From: Lonicera japonica
Lineage: Eukaryota > Streptophyta > Magnoliopsida > Dipsacales > Caprifoliaceae
NCBI GenBank assembly: GCA_021464415.1
Contig: CM038467.1
Coordinates: 30,249,248 to 30,313,247 of the forward strand
Length of the DNA stretch: 64,000 nucleotides
Direction of reading: 5' to 3'
In this document: positions 23,664-35,616 of the stretch, piece by piece
How the letters are laid out: each line of letters starts with the position of its first letter
Position numbering within the stretch: the stretch's first letter is position 1
Translations under genes and position numbers: made by a program
The notes under the pieces: generated by a model
Seen by the model: the letters and a program-made list of their open reading frames with translations, nothing else
Databases searched by the model: none
Told to the model about the DNA's origin: nothing

Positions 23664-24006
23664 TTGCTTAATGACCTTAGTTTGATTAGTAGTTGTTAAC
23701 TTTGAAGTAATTTAATGCTCTGTTTTATTTAACTATCAATTGTAATACTTTGTTTTGTTTAGCAATGACTTAAATGAAGTGTAATGCTTTTTTTTATATG
23801 AATGAAGTGTAATTCTCCAACTTTCTGATTCAACCTTGTATGATGATTTGTTGTGAATTATAAGGAGAACTCAAGAAATTAGACAAGTATAATTTAACCA
23901 AAATAACATATATAAGGATAATAGCACTTTACAATTGCAAATCAAGAAATGGCAGTCATTACATTTTCACTTTACAAAAAAGAAAGGATGTGGGGGTTAT
24001 ATATTT

Positions 24007-27000
24007 TCACTTTACAATCCTTCTCAAAAACACCAACATTTTCACTTGACACTTAATTTTTATCCTAAATATGTGCACCCACCAACTTAACAAAAATGAA
24101 CCTTTCCACTTTACAAAAGCATAAACAGTTATAGTGTGTTTGGACCATCTGATCTTGTCCCTTGTGATTGTGGTCCACTTTCTTTGTTGGCTTGAGATTG
24201 TTGTGTTGGCAATGGAGTAGAAGTAGATGTAGGACAATGAATTGGCCCTACATTACTCATGTAACCTACATTCCTTGGCTTCTGCTGTACAAACAGCTAA
24301 ACATGTGTTAAAATCATACTTGAAAAAACATAATAGGACATACAGGTTTGCAGCCCTCTTGTTAGTTACCTTTTGAATAGGTAACTTCTTTCTCTTTTGA
24401 GCCTTCTTAATTGAGGTGCCAGCACTTACAACATTTTATAACCCCTGTTTTACAAAAAAAAAGCAAAAAATAATTAGAGTAGGACATTATTTATGAAAGT
24501 TTTACAAAACCAAAATAAATAAAATTCTCACAGTTGTTGATCCAATTTGGGATTTAGTACCAACATTTTCACTTGCATTACCTCTAGTTTTATTTTTAAT
24601 CTACATAAGATGAAATTAGGCATGAAAAGTATGATAGATTTAATATTATGACTATAAATACATACAACTTTGGATTACTCACATATTGTTTGCAGCCCCT
24701 CTTATTGTGGCCTACCATGCCACAATTGCCACACTTTACTGATATTTGATGCTTTTTTCCAAGTTTGTGTTTTGATGGTGGTTCCACATTTCTTGAATTT
24801 GCCTTCTTATTCTTCTCACCTTCTTCTAATCTCCTTTTGTGTTGTTTCTGCCCTGGTTGCTTGGTATATAAAGGAGGTAAAACAGGGGCCAAACTAGTTT
24901 GTTGCCACATGTGAGGTCCATTTAAAGGCTGAATGCAATTGGAGTAGCATGTCAAATAGTTCTGCTTCGAATAACATACACTTGTAAACATTTCAACCTC
25001 AAGTCCTGCATAAGTCCTAGCACTTACCCCATGCATACAAGGTATTCCTGTCAATTCCCACTTTCTACAAGCACATGTCAATGTATTTAAATCACATACA
25101 AACTGTCCACTAGGTCCCACAACTTGAAACTTTTCATTGCCACTAAAAGTAGGAACACAATAAGATGCCTCCTCCTTTCTTTGCTCTAACATTTGTTGAA
25201 TTTTAGGACATACAGGACCCTCATTTTTCTGCATTTTGGTTTTGTTCATATGAATCCTATTCATTAGAATACACCTTATTCTATCTAACATAGTAATGAT
25301 TGGTTTATCCCTTGCATCCAAGATGAGTATGTTGAAACTTTCACACAAGTTATTTAAAAGCATGTCACTCTTTGTGAAAGTGTCAAAATGAGATATGCTC
25401 CACTGCCCAGGTAGCTTCCCAGCTAGCCATTTAAATGCTTCTTCATCTAACTTTTTTAACTCTGCCATTTGGTCATTGAATTCAGCCACAGTGGTTGCTC
25501 TTGCACAAGCATACATTGCATCTTTCAGTGCAAGACCTTTGTACTTCAGTTTGAAATTATTATAAGGGTGTCTTACACAAGTCCTATGCTCAGAATTTGG
25601 GCATAATTCTTCAATTGCTGGCATTAGACCCTTTTGCTTATCAGTGATGAATGTCCACCCATGTGTATTCACAATCCAAATATCATGCTTTAAAAGTTGA
25701 ATAAACCATTTCCATGAATCCTTGTTTTCTGATTCAACTATAGCATATGCAATTGGATACATGGAATTGTTACCATCTATACCCACAGCAGCCAAAAGTA
25801 TGCCTCCAGTACACCCTTTCAAATGACAACCATCCATTCCAACCAAAGGCCTACAATTTTTAATCATTCCCTTCTTACAAGCTGCCAAGCAAATGTATAT
25901 TCTAAGAAATCTATTAACATCTAACCCAGCCCCTTGTATTTTCACTGTTGTATAAGGATTTGATCTTTTTAACTCTATAATATAGTCATGAAGCTTACTG
26001 AATTGGTCTTTTAAAGATCCTTGTATCATCTCAAATGCATGTATCTTTGCTCTATATAACTTTGTCAAAGAAACATGCACTTTCAGGTCCTGTAATACAT
26101 GTTCTTGGAAAGAAATAAGTGGCCAAGTTGGATTGGATCTAATCTTATCCACATACATTTTGGCAAGCCTCTTACCAGTTAAATTCTTATTTGTAAAAGA
26201 CCTGTTGCAAATGTGTTCATTATTCAAAGTCTTTATTTGTATTATTTTCTTATCTTGCATAATAGACCCAAAAATGGTCCATATGCAGCCCTCCTTACAT
26301 ACTGCCCTCACCTTAGTTTTCTCAGACTTTATAATTTTAACATGGTTCCCTTTTTTATTGCATACACCTTAATTGCATCAACTAGTACCTTGGAGGAGGG
26401 AAAAAACATACCTAGCTTAAACTCTGGTACAACCATATCTGTGTGGACATTGAATTCAGGCCAGCTTTTCCTTTTTTTTAGCCTCTATCCTCATGTTCAT
26501 CAGAGGAATCACTAAGGCTCCTAAGCTCATCAGGTGCTTGGGACACATCTTTATCCCTATTATTGGAACACCAATTTTCATCAACTTCCAATATTTTCTT
26601 ATTCACCCCACCCCATTCAACATCTACATCCACATTCTCATCAAACAATAGGTCATCCTCCTCATAATCAGTGTCAGTGAAGTAGCTTAAATCAGTAGAC
26701 TCGTCACTATTTTTATCCACAACTCTATTTTCCTCCTGTATTGGTGTATCAATTACTACATTTGGACCAGGTAAATTTTCCATTGTTTCAAGTTGTGAGG
26801 CTTGGTTTTTGTGATCAACATAAATGGCTATGCTACTTTTTGCAGACTGTGAGTTCAAGATGGACAATAGTTACCTATCAGTATCTAATTTTACCCATGA
26901 CTGTGTGATCCCTGTTTTAATATAACAATCATTAGGACAAGAGTGCCCTAACTATTTTATCATATCATCAACCTTAAGCATGGACATCAAATCCATGTTG

Positions 27001-27104
27001 CAGTAGTCAAAATAATGTATTGAACCATACTTATACTGCTTTCCTGCGCCACTATCAACAAACCGACCTTTATGATGTACCTTAAGTGTAAAGAAAGATT
27101 CATG
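24007..27104 (-). pseudogene. MuDR/MULE transposase gene, degenerate
   Basis: The longest open part, 26311-24596, holds the MULE DDE domain (first Asp in VGMDGCHLKG, second in FITDKQKGL), a SWIM zinc finger (C-A-C...GIPCMHG) and a CCHC knuckle (CGNCGMVGHNKRGC). Upstream, 26867-26478 is an acidic linker, and 27104-26880 reads as a PB1-like N-terminal domain (HHKGRFVD...IHYFDYC) with two in-frame stops. Single-base shifts near 26475 and 26345 separate the parts. Downstream, about 24260-24128 encodes a Ser/Thr/Gln-rich C-terminus after at least one intron (CAATAT/GTGAGT near 24680). It should have catalysed cut-and-paste transposition; the frame breaks argue it is dead. Confidence 0.8.
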
Positions 27105-29133
27105 TTTCTCTGCAAATAACAATAATGGTGCACTTCAAAAGAGGGGCTTTATAGCTTAAGACAAACATCAATATTTAAACACAAAAACAATGAATATATA
27201 AAACATATATGCCCCCACAACCGGGACCACTCAAATAAAGAATGCATTAGATGAATAAGCCAAGAAAGATGCATTCGGAGCCATGATGAGAAGTATTATA
27301 CTATCTTTATGGTGGTTAGAAGAACAATAAAGCATATTAGCACTAACAACTATGCTTAACACTAACAACTGTTCTTTTTGCTTCTTTTTTTTTTCCGACA
27401 GCAAACATCCACATGCGTTCAACAAGATTCAATCAACACAATATTCGTAAAATCAACATTACTAACCATACTCATGCTGATTGTTGTCATTTGGTAGTCG
27501 CAAGTGACGAATATTAGAGCACATTCTTCCTTCCACTTTCTTCTCCTTTATCCAAGCTTTGAACTATGGTTAAATAAAGCTTAAGCAAAGTGTTAAAGAA
27601 ACCTTTAAGCTCTAAGCATTAGTAAGCATTGTGCCCTAGCCACGTTGGCTCCAACTCAGATGGCACGCCATCCTCCGTTATGTGTTTAATGGATGGGATA
27701 GACAAAAGGTTTAACTTGTATAAATAATTGTACTTTAGGGTTTAAGTTGCAACATTTGTAACTTCAGGGTCTAGGTTGCAAGTACCCCTTAACTTCAGGT
27801 TTTTTTTTTTTGCTAATTCCCCTAAAATTACTCTAGCCCAATTGTTTACCGAACCCCATTATTTTCTCCCCTCCCCCTTTCTTTCCATTTTTTTTTGATT
27901 CATTGACCTCTTTATTTCCTTTAATCTGGAGTCTTCGACCGATCGTCCCTATGACTACTGGCTACATTTATGACTAGCGCGATGACGTAGTGCTAGAATG
28001 AATAAGATCACATGTTGAGATAGCCCATATGATGGTGGGTAAGAATATATATATATACACACACAAATTGTAACCAAAAAAAATATATATACACACAAAT
28101 ATATTTTATGAAGAGGAATTCCGTCACTTTAATGAAAAGAAGGGATGCCAATTTGGAGTAGTGATTTGATATTTTTTTTTTCTATAAAATGTTGTAATAA
28201 ATAGATCACCTCCACCAAATTTCACATAAAAACCTAAAAGTGAGTGTATTGAAAAATTGATATATATCTATATTTTTGGCCATTTAAAATTTTGATAATT
28301 ATTTCACCCACTTCTAAATTGAATATTTTTATGAAAATTGGCGGGTGTGATCTATACACTACATCAATCATCGTTAGAAATTTTCATTAGTAAAAATAAA
28401 TATTACTACTATTTTTTCTTCACTAATTCATACAAAGTGACATTAATATTTAGCTTGACCGACGTTAAAAATAATTCTAACTCCGCCCCTGACTTTAAGT
28501 ATTTAGAGTTAAGTAATCAACCTTTAGCATTCAAAGCCTAAAACATCAAATGCTACCTTAGATCGCGACCAATGTAGTCTTTAATCTGCAAAGAAGCTTT
28601 TAGTTTTGAAATTACATTCTGGGTGCATTTGCACTTGAAGAAATTTTTTATTAATTCACACAACTAGTTAAGCAAATGATTCATTAATTAGCAAAAGCAT
28701 ACTGCATCCTTTAAACTTAGATTACAAAACATACATATAAGGCACAAGCTATTTAACTTAGATTACAAAGCATTCTCAGAGTACAAAGGATTTAAGGTAA
28801 CACACAACATTTATTTATACCAAAGTTTCTAAAACTCCAACCATACTTTCTCTTTCACCTACAATACAAATACAAGAAGTTAGCGTGAAAGCTTAGTAAA
28901 TAGGGCTGAGGAAGGGATACAAATTCATAATAAAAACAATGCAACGTTTATACAAGTAAGTAAATGAAAAATAATTAATATAGAAGGTCATTGCCTAAAA
29001 AATAGAGTACGCATCAAAGTCTCATTAAAGATAACAAGGCTTGAATGTATAGAAACCAAACAAATAATTCTCCTACTGAACCTTAATTTAACTCCATTCT
29101 TTTTTATAGTTAAGATTAATATACTTGTCAATG
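27105..29133. other. non-coding spacer between the duplicated units
   Basis: 27825-28395 matches 42062-42635 in copy B. The rest (27105-27824 and 28396-29133) has no match I can see in the window and no gene. It contains homopolymer runs and TA microsatellites. Confidence 0.5.
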
Positions 29134-30062
29134 CCTTAATATATGATAATAAGGTCACTAGTTTAATGAATATTTATTGCAAGGTCATTAATTTATTGAA
29201 CTTTTTATCACAAGGTCATTACTTACATTCACTTCATAATTTTCTATTAAAAAGTGACACACAAACTAAGAACAACCAAAGATGAACTAATTTTATATTC
29301 TAAAGTTTGCAATTAATTATTGGTTACCGATTTGGGGTGCATAAATTATGGACATGAATCCAGGGGTGGAGCTAAGAATGTAGTTGGGGCAAAAATATAA
29401 CATGCAATTTTTATTATTTTTTTACTAAAAATAACAAAAATGAACTTATATTTTACCGTGTTATGAGATAATATAATATTTCTTATATAAATATTGCATT
29501 AGAAATATTCAAATACATGCACCTATGCACTACACAACAGAATGTTCACAAGATTATAGTGCTAACCTAAACTTTTAGTTTCTTTCATGCCTTTTTGCCG
29601 TTGTTTTCAAGGGAGGAAAGTTTTGTACTTCTTTGTTATATTTTTTTTTACTAATATAATTTAAACATATTCAAAAAATATCTGGTGTGGACCATTCATT
29701 AACAATGTTTTTTTGTTACTAAAAAATATCCCCAATGTTTTGGAGATAAAAAACATTACTAAAGACCGGTTCACACCAAAAATGTATTGTAAATATATTA
29801 ATACTAAAATAATAATTTAGTTATTATTCTAATAAGTTAAAAATATTTAAATTATATTCCACTCAAATTAATTAAGTGTCCCGCATTAACTTTCATGCCT
29901 CTACGTCTTAAAGAAACACTAATTTTAACATAATAAAAATGGAATTTAACTCTTAAGTTTGAATATCCAAGAAATTATATTCATAATTAAAGATAGATAT
30001 GATATTTACTAATGGGGAAAGAATGTATTTTCTAAAGATTGTTAAGTACCGGAGAGAAATTG

Positions 30063-33000
30063 TTAATTCCTTCTTCTGGCACGCCTTTGATGACCTCTCT
30101 TCATCCCATTCTTGTATTGATATTCCTTCATAAGTCTTGTTAACCATTTTGGTTTTCCTGTTAAGAACATCAAGTACCCCATAACCAATCCAAATATAGT
30201 TCCACAACCGTATCCTAAGCACACTACTTTCCATGTAAATCCGCTCTCAAAATCTGAATCAACATCTTGTTGAAGATTTGTTGGCGAACGTTGATGTGAT
30301 GTCTCGTCACCTCCGCAATCTTTTGATAGTGGAAACCCATGCAAGGCAGAGTTCCCACTGTACGAATCATTTTCAAATGTATTGAACTGCTTGCCTTGTG
30401 GTATACATCCCACAAGATGATTTTGCGAGAGATTTAAGAATGCAAGCGAATTTAGACCCGTTAGATTTTGTGGAATCTCTCCTTTGAGTTGGTTAAATGA
30501 AAGGTCTAATGATTCAAGCATAGAAAGCTTCCCTAGTGATGGGGGAATATGCCCTACAAGTTTGTTATGAGATAAGTTGAGCTCCCTTAATAACTTGAGA
30601 TTTCCAATGTAATTTGGAATCTCACCTTCGAATTTGTTATTGGACATATCAATGGTTGTGAAGGCAGTTAGAATTTTCTCCAATTCACGCTCCGTCCCTT
30701 TCATGACCACTTTGACAGTGTAGTTATAATGGATTGACGAATCATGGATATTCGTTACGCTCATATATTGTGGCTCAGTATTATACCCTTGCGCCTCCAT
30801 CATGGCCTTGAAATATCTGAAATATTTTATTGGAAGGAGGCCTGAAAACTCATTGTTAGAGAGGTCGATTATTTTCAGCTTGCTGAAAGGAGACTTAATA
30901 TGTGCACTATTGGGTATTGAGCCATGGAATCTATTAGATTTAAAGACAAGAACCTTCAACTCTCGAAGAGTTCCTAACCATGCCGGGAATGTATCGTTTA
31001 AGTGGTTGTTTCCGAGATTAAGAACTTCAAGAAATTTGCAATTAGCTAAAGAACGTGGCAATTTTCCTTCCAACTGATTGCCGTTAAAATTAAGGTTCGT
31101 GAACATGTTCACTTGTGCAAATGTTGTTGGAATGGTGCCGCGAAAGTTATTTGCCTCCAAATTGAGAACAAAAAGTTGACTGCTGAAGTTCCCCAAGCAT
31201 GGTAGAATTTCACCACTTAAGTTATTATGGGACAAATCGAGAACTTCAAGAAAGGTCAAATCACATATAGTTGAAGGTAGTGGTCCTTGAAGAATATTAT
31301 GCCGAAGGTTAAGATATAAGTATGTAAGTTTGGTTAGCTTACCAATTGATGACGGAATGGGGCCTGTTAGAGAATTAGACGAGAGGACTAAGTATTCAAG
31401 TTGGGTTAGGTTACCAATTGATGACGGAATGGGGCCTGTTAGAGAATTAGACGAGAGGTCTAAGTATTCAAGTTGGGTTAGGTTGCAAATTGATGACGGA
31501 ATGGGGCATTTTAGAGAATTAAACGATAGGTATAAGTATGTAAGTTTGGTTAGGTTACCTATTAATGACGGAATGGGGCCTGTTAGAGAATTAGACGAGA
31601 GGAGTAAGTATTTAAGTTGGGTTAGGTTACCAATTGATGACGGAATGGGGCCTGTTAGAGAATTAGACGAGAGGTCTAAGTATTCAAGTTGGGTTAGGTT
31701 ACCAATTGATGACGGAATGGGGCCTGTTAGAGAATTAGACGAGAGGACTAAGTATTCAAGTTGGGTTAGGTTACCAATTGATGACGGAATGGGGCATGTT
31801 AGAGAATTAGACGAGAGGTCTAATTTTTTAAGTTGGTTTAGGTTGCAAATTGATGACGGAATGGGGCATGTTAGAGAATTAGACCAGAGGCTTAAGTATT
31901 CAAGTTGGGTTAGGTTAGCAATTGATGACGGAATGGGGCCTGTTAGATAATTAGACGAGAGGTCTAATTTTTTAAGTTGGTTTAGGTTGCAAATTGATGA
32001 CGGAATGGGGCATGTTAGAGAATTATACCAGAGGCTTAAGTATTCAAGTTGGGTTAGGTTAGCAATTGATGACGGAATGGGGCCTTTTAGAGAATTAGAC
32101 CAGAGGTTTAAGTGTTCAAGTTTGGTTAGGTTGCCAATTGATGATGGAATGTGGCCTGTTAAATAATTAAACGAGAGGAATAAATATTTAAGTTGGGTTA
32201 GGTTGCAAATTGATGACGGAATGGGGCCTGTTAGATAATTAAACGAGAGGACTAAGTATTCAAGTTGGGCTAGGTTGGCAATTGATGACGGAATGGGGCC
32301 TGTTAGATAATTATACGAGAGGCCTAAGTATTCAAGTTGGGTTAGGTTGCAAATTGATGACGGAATGGGGCCTGTTAGATTATTAGACGAGAGGACTAAG
32401 TATTCAAGTTGGGCTAGGTTGGTAATTGATGACGGAATGGGGCCTGTTAGAGAATTATACGAGAGGCCTAAGTATTCAAGTTGGGTTAGGTTGTAAATTG
32501 ATGACGGAATGGGGCCTTTTAGAGAATTATACCGAAGGCCTAAGTGTTCAAGTTTGGTTAGGTAGCCAATTGATGACGGAATGGGGCCTGTTAGAGAATT
32601 ATTCGAGAGGTCTAAGCTTTTAAGTTGGGTTAGGTTGCAAATTGATGACGGAATGGGGCCTGTTAGAGAATTATTCGAGAGGTCTAAGCTTTTAAGTTGG
32701 GTTAGGTTGCAAATTGATGATGGAATGGGGCCTGTTAGAGAATTAGAAAAAAGGGATAAGCCTATAAGTTGAGCTTGGTTACCAATTGATGACGGAACAT
32801 ATCCAAAAAAATTGGAGTGAGAGAGATTGAGACGCCTCAAATTTGCAAATTGGCCAAATTGCCGCGAAATTCTGGAGAGAGAGAAATCATTAAAAGCAAG
32901 GTTGAGACTCTTAAGGTGAGAAAGTTTGAAGAGGGAGCTGTTGGAATGAATAGTTCCTTGAAGTTGGCTGCAACTCAAGTCGAGCCCAATCACGTGACCC

Positions 33001-33326
33001 ATGAACCCATCACACGTGACTCCCTCCCATTTGCAGCAATCTATAGTCCTATTCCAAGACTTAGTTTTTGGTCGGGAAGATTGACCATAAAGTTCACAAT
33101 CTTTAGAAAGAAAACTATTTATGCTGAAGTGTTGCTTGAACTGAAGCAAAGCAAGGCTCTGCTCATAAGGGCATATAGAGTGATTATGTGGAAGATGAGG
33201 AGGATAGTAAGAGAAAGCTTGTGTAAGATAATAATAGTACCCGAATTGAAATTGCAAGATGAATATAAGAAACACATAAAGCCATAAGGACAGCCCCATC
33301 GATATGTTTCTTACTTTAATTACCAA
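30063..33326 (-). CDS. LRR receptor-like protein (RLP, Cf-type), intact, 1087 residues
   Basis: Single exon. Met1 (33326) is in frame with Met10 (33299), which gives a cleaner signal peptide (MGLSLWLYVFLIFILQFQFG). An LRR N-cap follows with C52, C97, C98 and C105 (DCCKWEGVTC). Residues about 185-664 are some 20 near-identical 24-residue LRRs (LTGPIPSSIxNL), then less regular LRRs, an island-like interruption near 850-890 and the final LRRs. About 1033-1056 is a membrane helix with a small-residue pattern, followed by a short basic tail without a kinase. This is the layout of Cf/Ve-type RLPs, which sense extracellular ligands at the plasma membrane and signal through partner kinases. The ligand is unknown. 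Compared with paralogue A it lacks about 95 codons before LRHNILQGPLP. Confidence 0.9.
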   Translation of the reverse strand: MVIKVRNISMGLSLWLYVFLIFILQFQFGYYYYLTQAFSYYPPHLPHNHSICPYEQSLALLQFKQHFSINSFLSKDCELYGQSSRPKTKSWNRTIDCCKWEGVTCDGFMGHVIGLDLSCSQLQGTIHSNSSLFKLSHLKSLNLAFNDFSLSRISRQFGQFANLRRLNLSHSNFFGYVPSSIGNQAQLIGLSLFSNSLTGPIPSSICNLTQLKSLDLSNNSLTGPIPSSICNLTQLKSLDLSNNSLTGPIPSSIGYLTKLEHLGLRYNSLKGPIPSSIYNLTQLEYLGLSYNSLTGPIPSSITNLAQLEYLVLSSNNLTGPIPSSICNLTQLEYLGLSYNYLTGPIPSSIANLAQLEYLVLSFNYLTGPIPSSICNLTQLKYLFLSFNYLTGHIPSSIGNLTKLEHLNLWSNSLKGPIPSSIANLTQLEYLSLWYNSLTCPIPSSICNLNQLKKLDLSSNYLTGPIPSSIANLTQLEYLSLWSNSLTCPIPSSICNLNQLKKLDLSSNSLTCPIPSSIGNLTQLEYLVLSSNSLTGPIPSSIGNLTQLEYLDLSSNSLTGPIPSSIGNLTQLKYLLLSSNSLTGPIPSLIGNLTKLTYLYLSFNSLKCPIPSSICNLTQLEYLDLSSNSLTGPIPSSIGNLTQLEYLVLSSNSLTGPIPSSIGKLTKLTYLYLNLRHNILQGPLPSTICDLTFLEVLDLSHNNLSGEILPCLGNFSSQLFVLNLEANNFRGTIPTTFAQVNMFTNLNFNGNQLEGKLPRSLANCKFLEVLNLGNNHLNDTFPAWLGTLRELKVLVFKSNRFHGSIPNSAHIKSPFSKLKIIDLSNNEFSGLLPIKYFRYFKAMMEAQGYNTEPQYMSVTNIHDSSIHYNYTVKVVMKGTERELEKILTAFTTIDMSNNKFEGEIPNYIGNLKLLRELNLSHNKLVGHIPPSLGKLSMLESLDLSFNQLKGEIPQNLTGLNSLAFLNLSQNHLVGCIPQGKQFNTFENDSYSGNSALHGFPLSKDCGGDETSHQRSPTNLQQDVDSDFESGFTWKVVCLGYGCGTIFGLVMGYLMFLTGKPKWLTRLMKEYQYKNGMKRGHQRRARRRN
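31335..32774. repeat. 72-bp coding repeats of intact RLP B (about 20 units)
   Basis: Twenty in-frame 72-bp units, more than the 16 in paralogue A. Variation between units falls mostly on the solvent-exposed x positions of LxxLxLxxNxL and on short codon swaps. Such homogeneous LRR arrays are unusual in RLPs, whose repeats are normally well diverged. Confidence 0.85.
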
Positions 33327-34262
33327 TCAGTACTCAAGAGGGCCAAAAAAAGAAAGCAAGAAAGAAAGCAAGAACAAAGGAAATGCTTAACAATTTTAAA
33401 GAAAAAAACAACCCTATATAAATAGATATATCTACAAAGAAAACAACTAGCAATATAACATTAAGATGACCACGGATGGTGGTACGTGGGGACCATGGGG
33501 GCTCTGAAATTTCAAAAAAACAATAGGGTAATAAGAAAGTTTAATGGATGACCATGGGAGCACTATCATAGGTTTGACTTAGTTGCTTGTTTTTATATGC
33601 CTTGAAAAAAATTATATTATATGCCTTTAAAATTAAAAATTATTTATTACTTAAACAATAAGCCTAATTATTTTGACAATAATTTTATTTAAAATAAAAA
33701 TAAAAATAAAAATTTATTGCAATAACTCTGTACTTGAAAATAATTATAGTGATATAAAGTGATGTCCTTACAACTTTTACTTAAGTCTTTATTTTACGTA
33801 TGAAAAAAGTTTGTTCATTGGTCTCCCATGGTTTTTTTTTTCTTTTTTTAAACGTCTCCCACGGGGTATTAGACCATGTCAGCCAATTGTCACATCAATT
33901 TTGTGGCCTTTATCATATTGCTTTACATTTTTTTTAGATAGTGCTTTAATTACATTATATATTACAGTAATGTAACACATTTTTGTTTTATTTATGGGCC
34001 ATGATAATTTAAATATTGTAATATAATTATACTAATTTTTGGTTTTACGTATAATATATATTTGATGTTATTGTTAATTTTTGTACACGCACTTTATTGA
34101 ATACTAACAAAATGCAATAACACGTGAAAAACCAAAATAAATAATTATAATTTGAAAAAGAAATTCTCTAATTGAACAATTGGCTTTACAATGCAAGTAT
34201 GAATTCGGAAATATAAATGTATACATGTAAGAAACATAGATAATTAGCCAAAAAAGAAAGGG
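33327..34262. other. upstream flank of RLP B and a dispersed repeat
   Basis: 33327-33715 matches the upstream flank of RLP A (19381-19770), including a CTATATAAATAG stretch. 33716-34262 is specific to copy B but similar to 43280-43800. No gene seen. Confidence 0.5.
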
Positions 34263-35112
34263 AGTTCTTAAATAAACCCCAATCCGTCTTCTCACCCCAA
34301 TAAGATAATACTTTCTTCTCATCCCACTTATTTTTTAAAAAAAACTTTCAATTCACCCCAATAGTGGGGTGAGTTTACTGAATGCACTATTGGGACGTTA
34401 ATTTCATTGTTGCCAAAACTAAAACATGAAAATCTTATATAAATCCATAAAAAATATTTTTTATCGAAAACATTCAACTTACCCCATCTTTTTTACGCAC
34501 GCTAACGACATACCACCTCTTTTTTATAAGTCAAATAATAAATTTATTTTTTTATTACACATCCACAAAATTCATTATTGATCTCACAAAATTCCTAATT
34601 AAAGATAGGGTCAAGCCCCATAAGTGACCATTTCAAAGACAATAAAGTGTAAATTTGAAAAATAAAAATAGCAATAACAATAGTTTTTGACTTTTAGGCG
34701 ACCAACTGTTTCAAATGAAACACCTGATCAAAGTAAAAATTAATTAGTTAATACAAGATAATTACCCCGACCGTTTTCACTAGTTAATAATAAAATTTCA
34801 ATCTTCGTAATATTATTGTCTCATATACGGATGTATGTAATGAATTGAAAAAATAAAATAGTTTTTATAAAAATAAATTATTTATTAAAATATTTTGGAA
34901 CTAGCGTTGTAGAATTATTTGTTGGAAAGAATGGATCATTTTAATTTTAAAAAATTTAAATGAGTGAGAAGATATATTAGTGGCAATTTTTTCAAGTATA
35001 AAAACTGGGGTGAGAAAAAAGAATCTTACGCTATTTTTTAGGTTAAGATTGACGTAATATTGACTTTTAGTGGGGTGAGAAGACGGATTATGCAGGTGTA
35101 TTTAAGAACATC
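34263..35112. mobile_element. 850-bp TIR element of the family at 21293-23117, opposite orientation
   Basis: The left end has GAGTTCTTAAATAAACCCCA and CCGTCTTCTCACCCC. The right end has GTGAGAAGACGGATTATGCA and TTTAAGAACATCC. Its right end matches the left end of the 21293 element and the reverse holds too, so the two lie in opposite orientations. No coding sequence; probably mobilised in trans. Confidence 0.65.
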
Positions 35113-35459
35113 CAAAAAAAAGGATCTCAAATGCAACCATGAAGACTAACTAAGAACTTAATGGCATGTGGAGTTTCAGACTAAAGTGAAAAGGAGAACA
35201 AACTTTAAGAACGAATGTTATACAAAATAAATTTCATGGACGAAAGTACAAAAGCGGGTAAACTTTAAGGGGTAAATTACTAATAACTCCATTTTATAGC
35301 AAAAGTTGAAAATTTTCCACCATCACACTACTCTCAAAAATAATTGTCATAGTATTAATATTTAATCAATGCTGCAATTACATTACATTCAAATTATTTG
35401 AACCCTTTTTTCACATGATTCATCTGAAACGTCAATTGCCTTAATTAAATGTCATTTAC

Positions 35460-35616
35460 TGTTAGAATATAGTATATATTATTTGCTGTATATTTGGTTT
35501 CCTTATTCTACTAGATCTCTTATTGTGTGCATAACCCTATAAATATGGTTCTCTCTTATATCAATAGAAACCATCTGAATACAAATCTTATTCTCTTCTT
35601 TTCAATTTTTACAACA
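35460..35616 (+). mobile_element. possible small solo LTR (157 bp)
   Basis: Begins TGTTAGAATATAG and ends TTTTTACAACA, with a TATAAATA box at 35538-35545 inside. Immediately to its right the sequence rejoins copy A (TACAATACATGCAATGC). The size and TG...CA ends resemble LTRs of TRIM or small copia elements. I see no target duplication. Confidence 0.4.

Larger units (their letters stand above)
15177..28395. repeat. segmental duplication, copy A
   Basis: Stretches matching copy B (29134-42635) occur in the same order: 15177-19750 (the receptor-like protein gene and its flanks), 19775-19899 plus 20549-21292, and 27825-28395. Between them copy A has its own insertions (hAT MITE, TIR element, GRF/MULE block). 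Copy boundaries are approximate since they were judged by eye. Confidence 0.75.

Noticed and set aside
24596..26311. FAR1/FHY3 transcription factor
   Set aside because: The zinc knuckle, PB1-like N-terminus and frame decay point to a MULE transposase rather than the domesticated FAR1 family, which has its own FAR1-type finger.
31330..32772. Plus-strand ORFs with repeated IDDGMGPVRELDERSKYSSW
   Set aside because: They are the 72-bp LRR repeats read on the opposite strand; the multiple-of-three period keeps them open.
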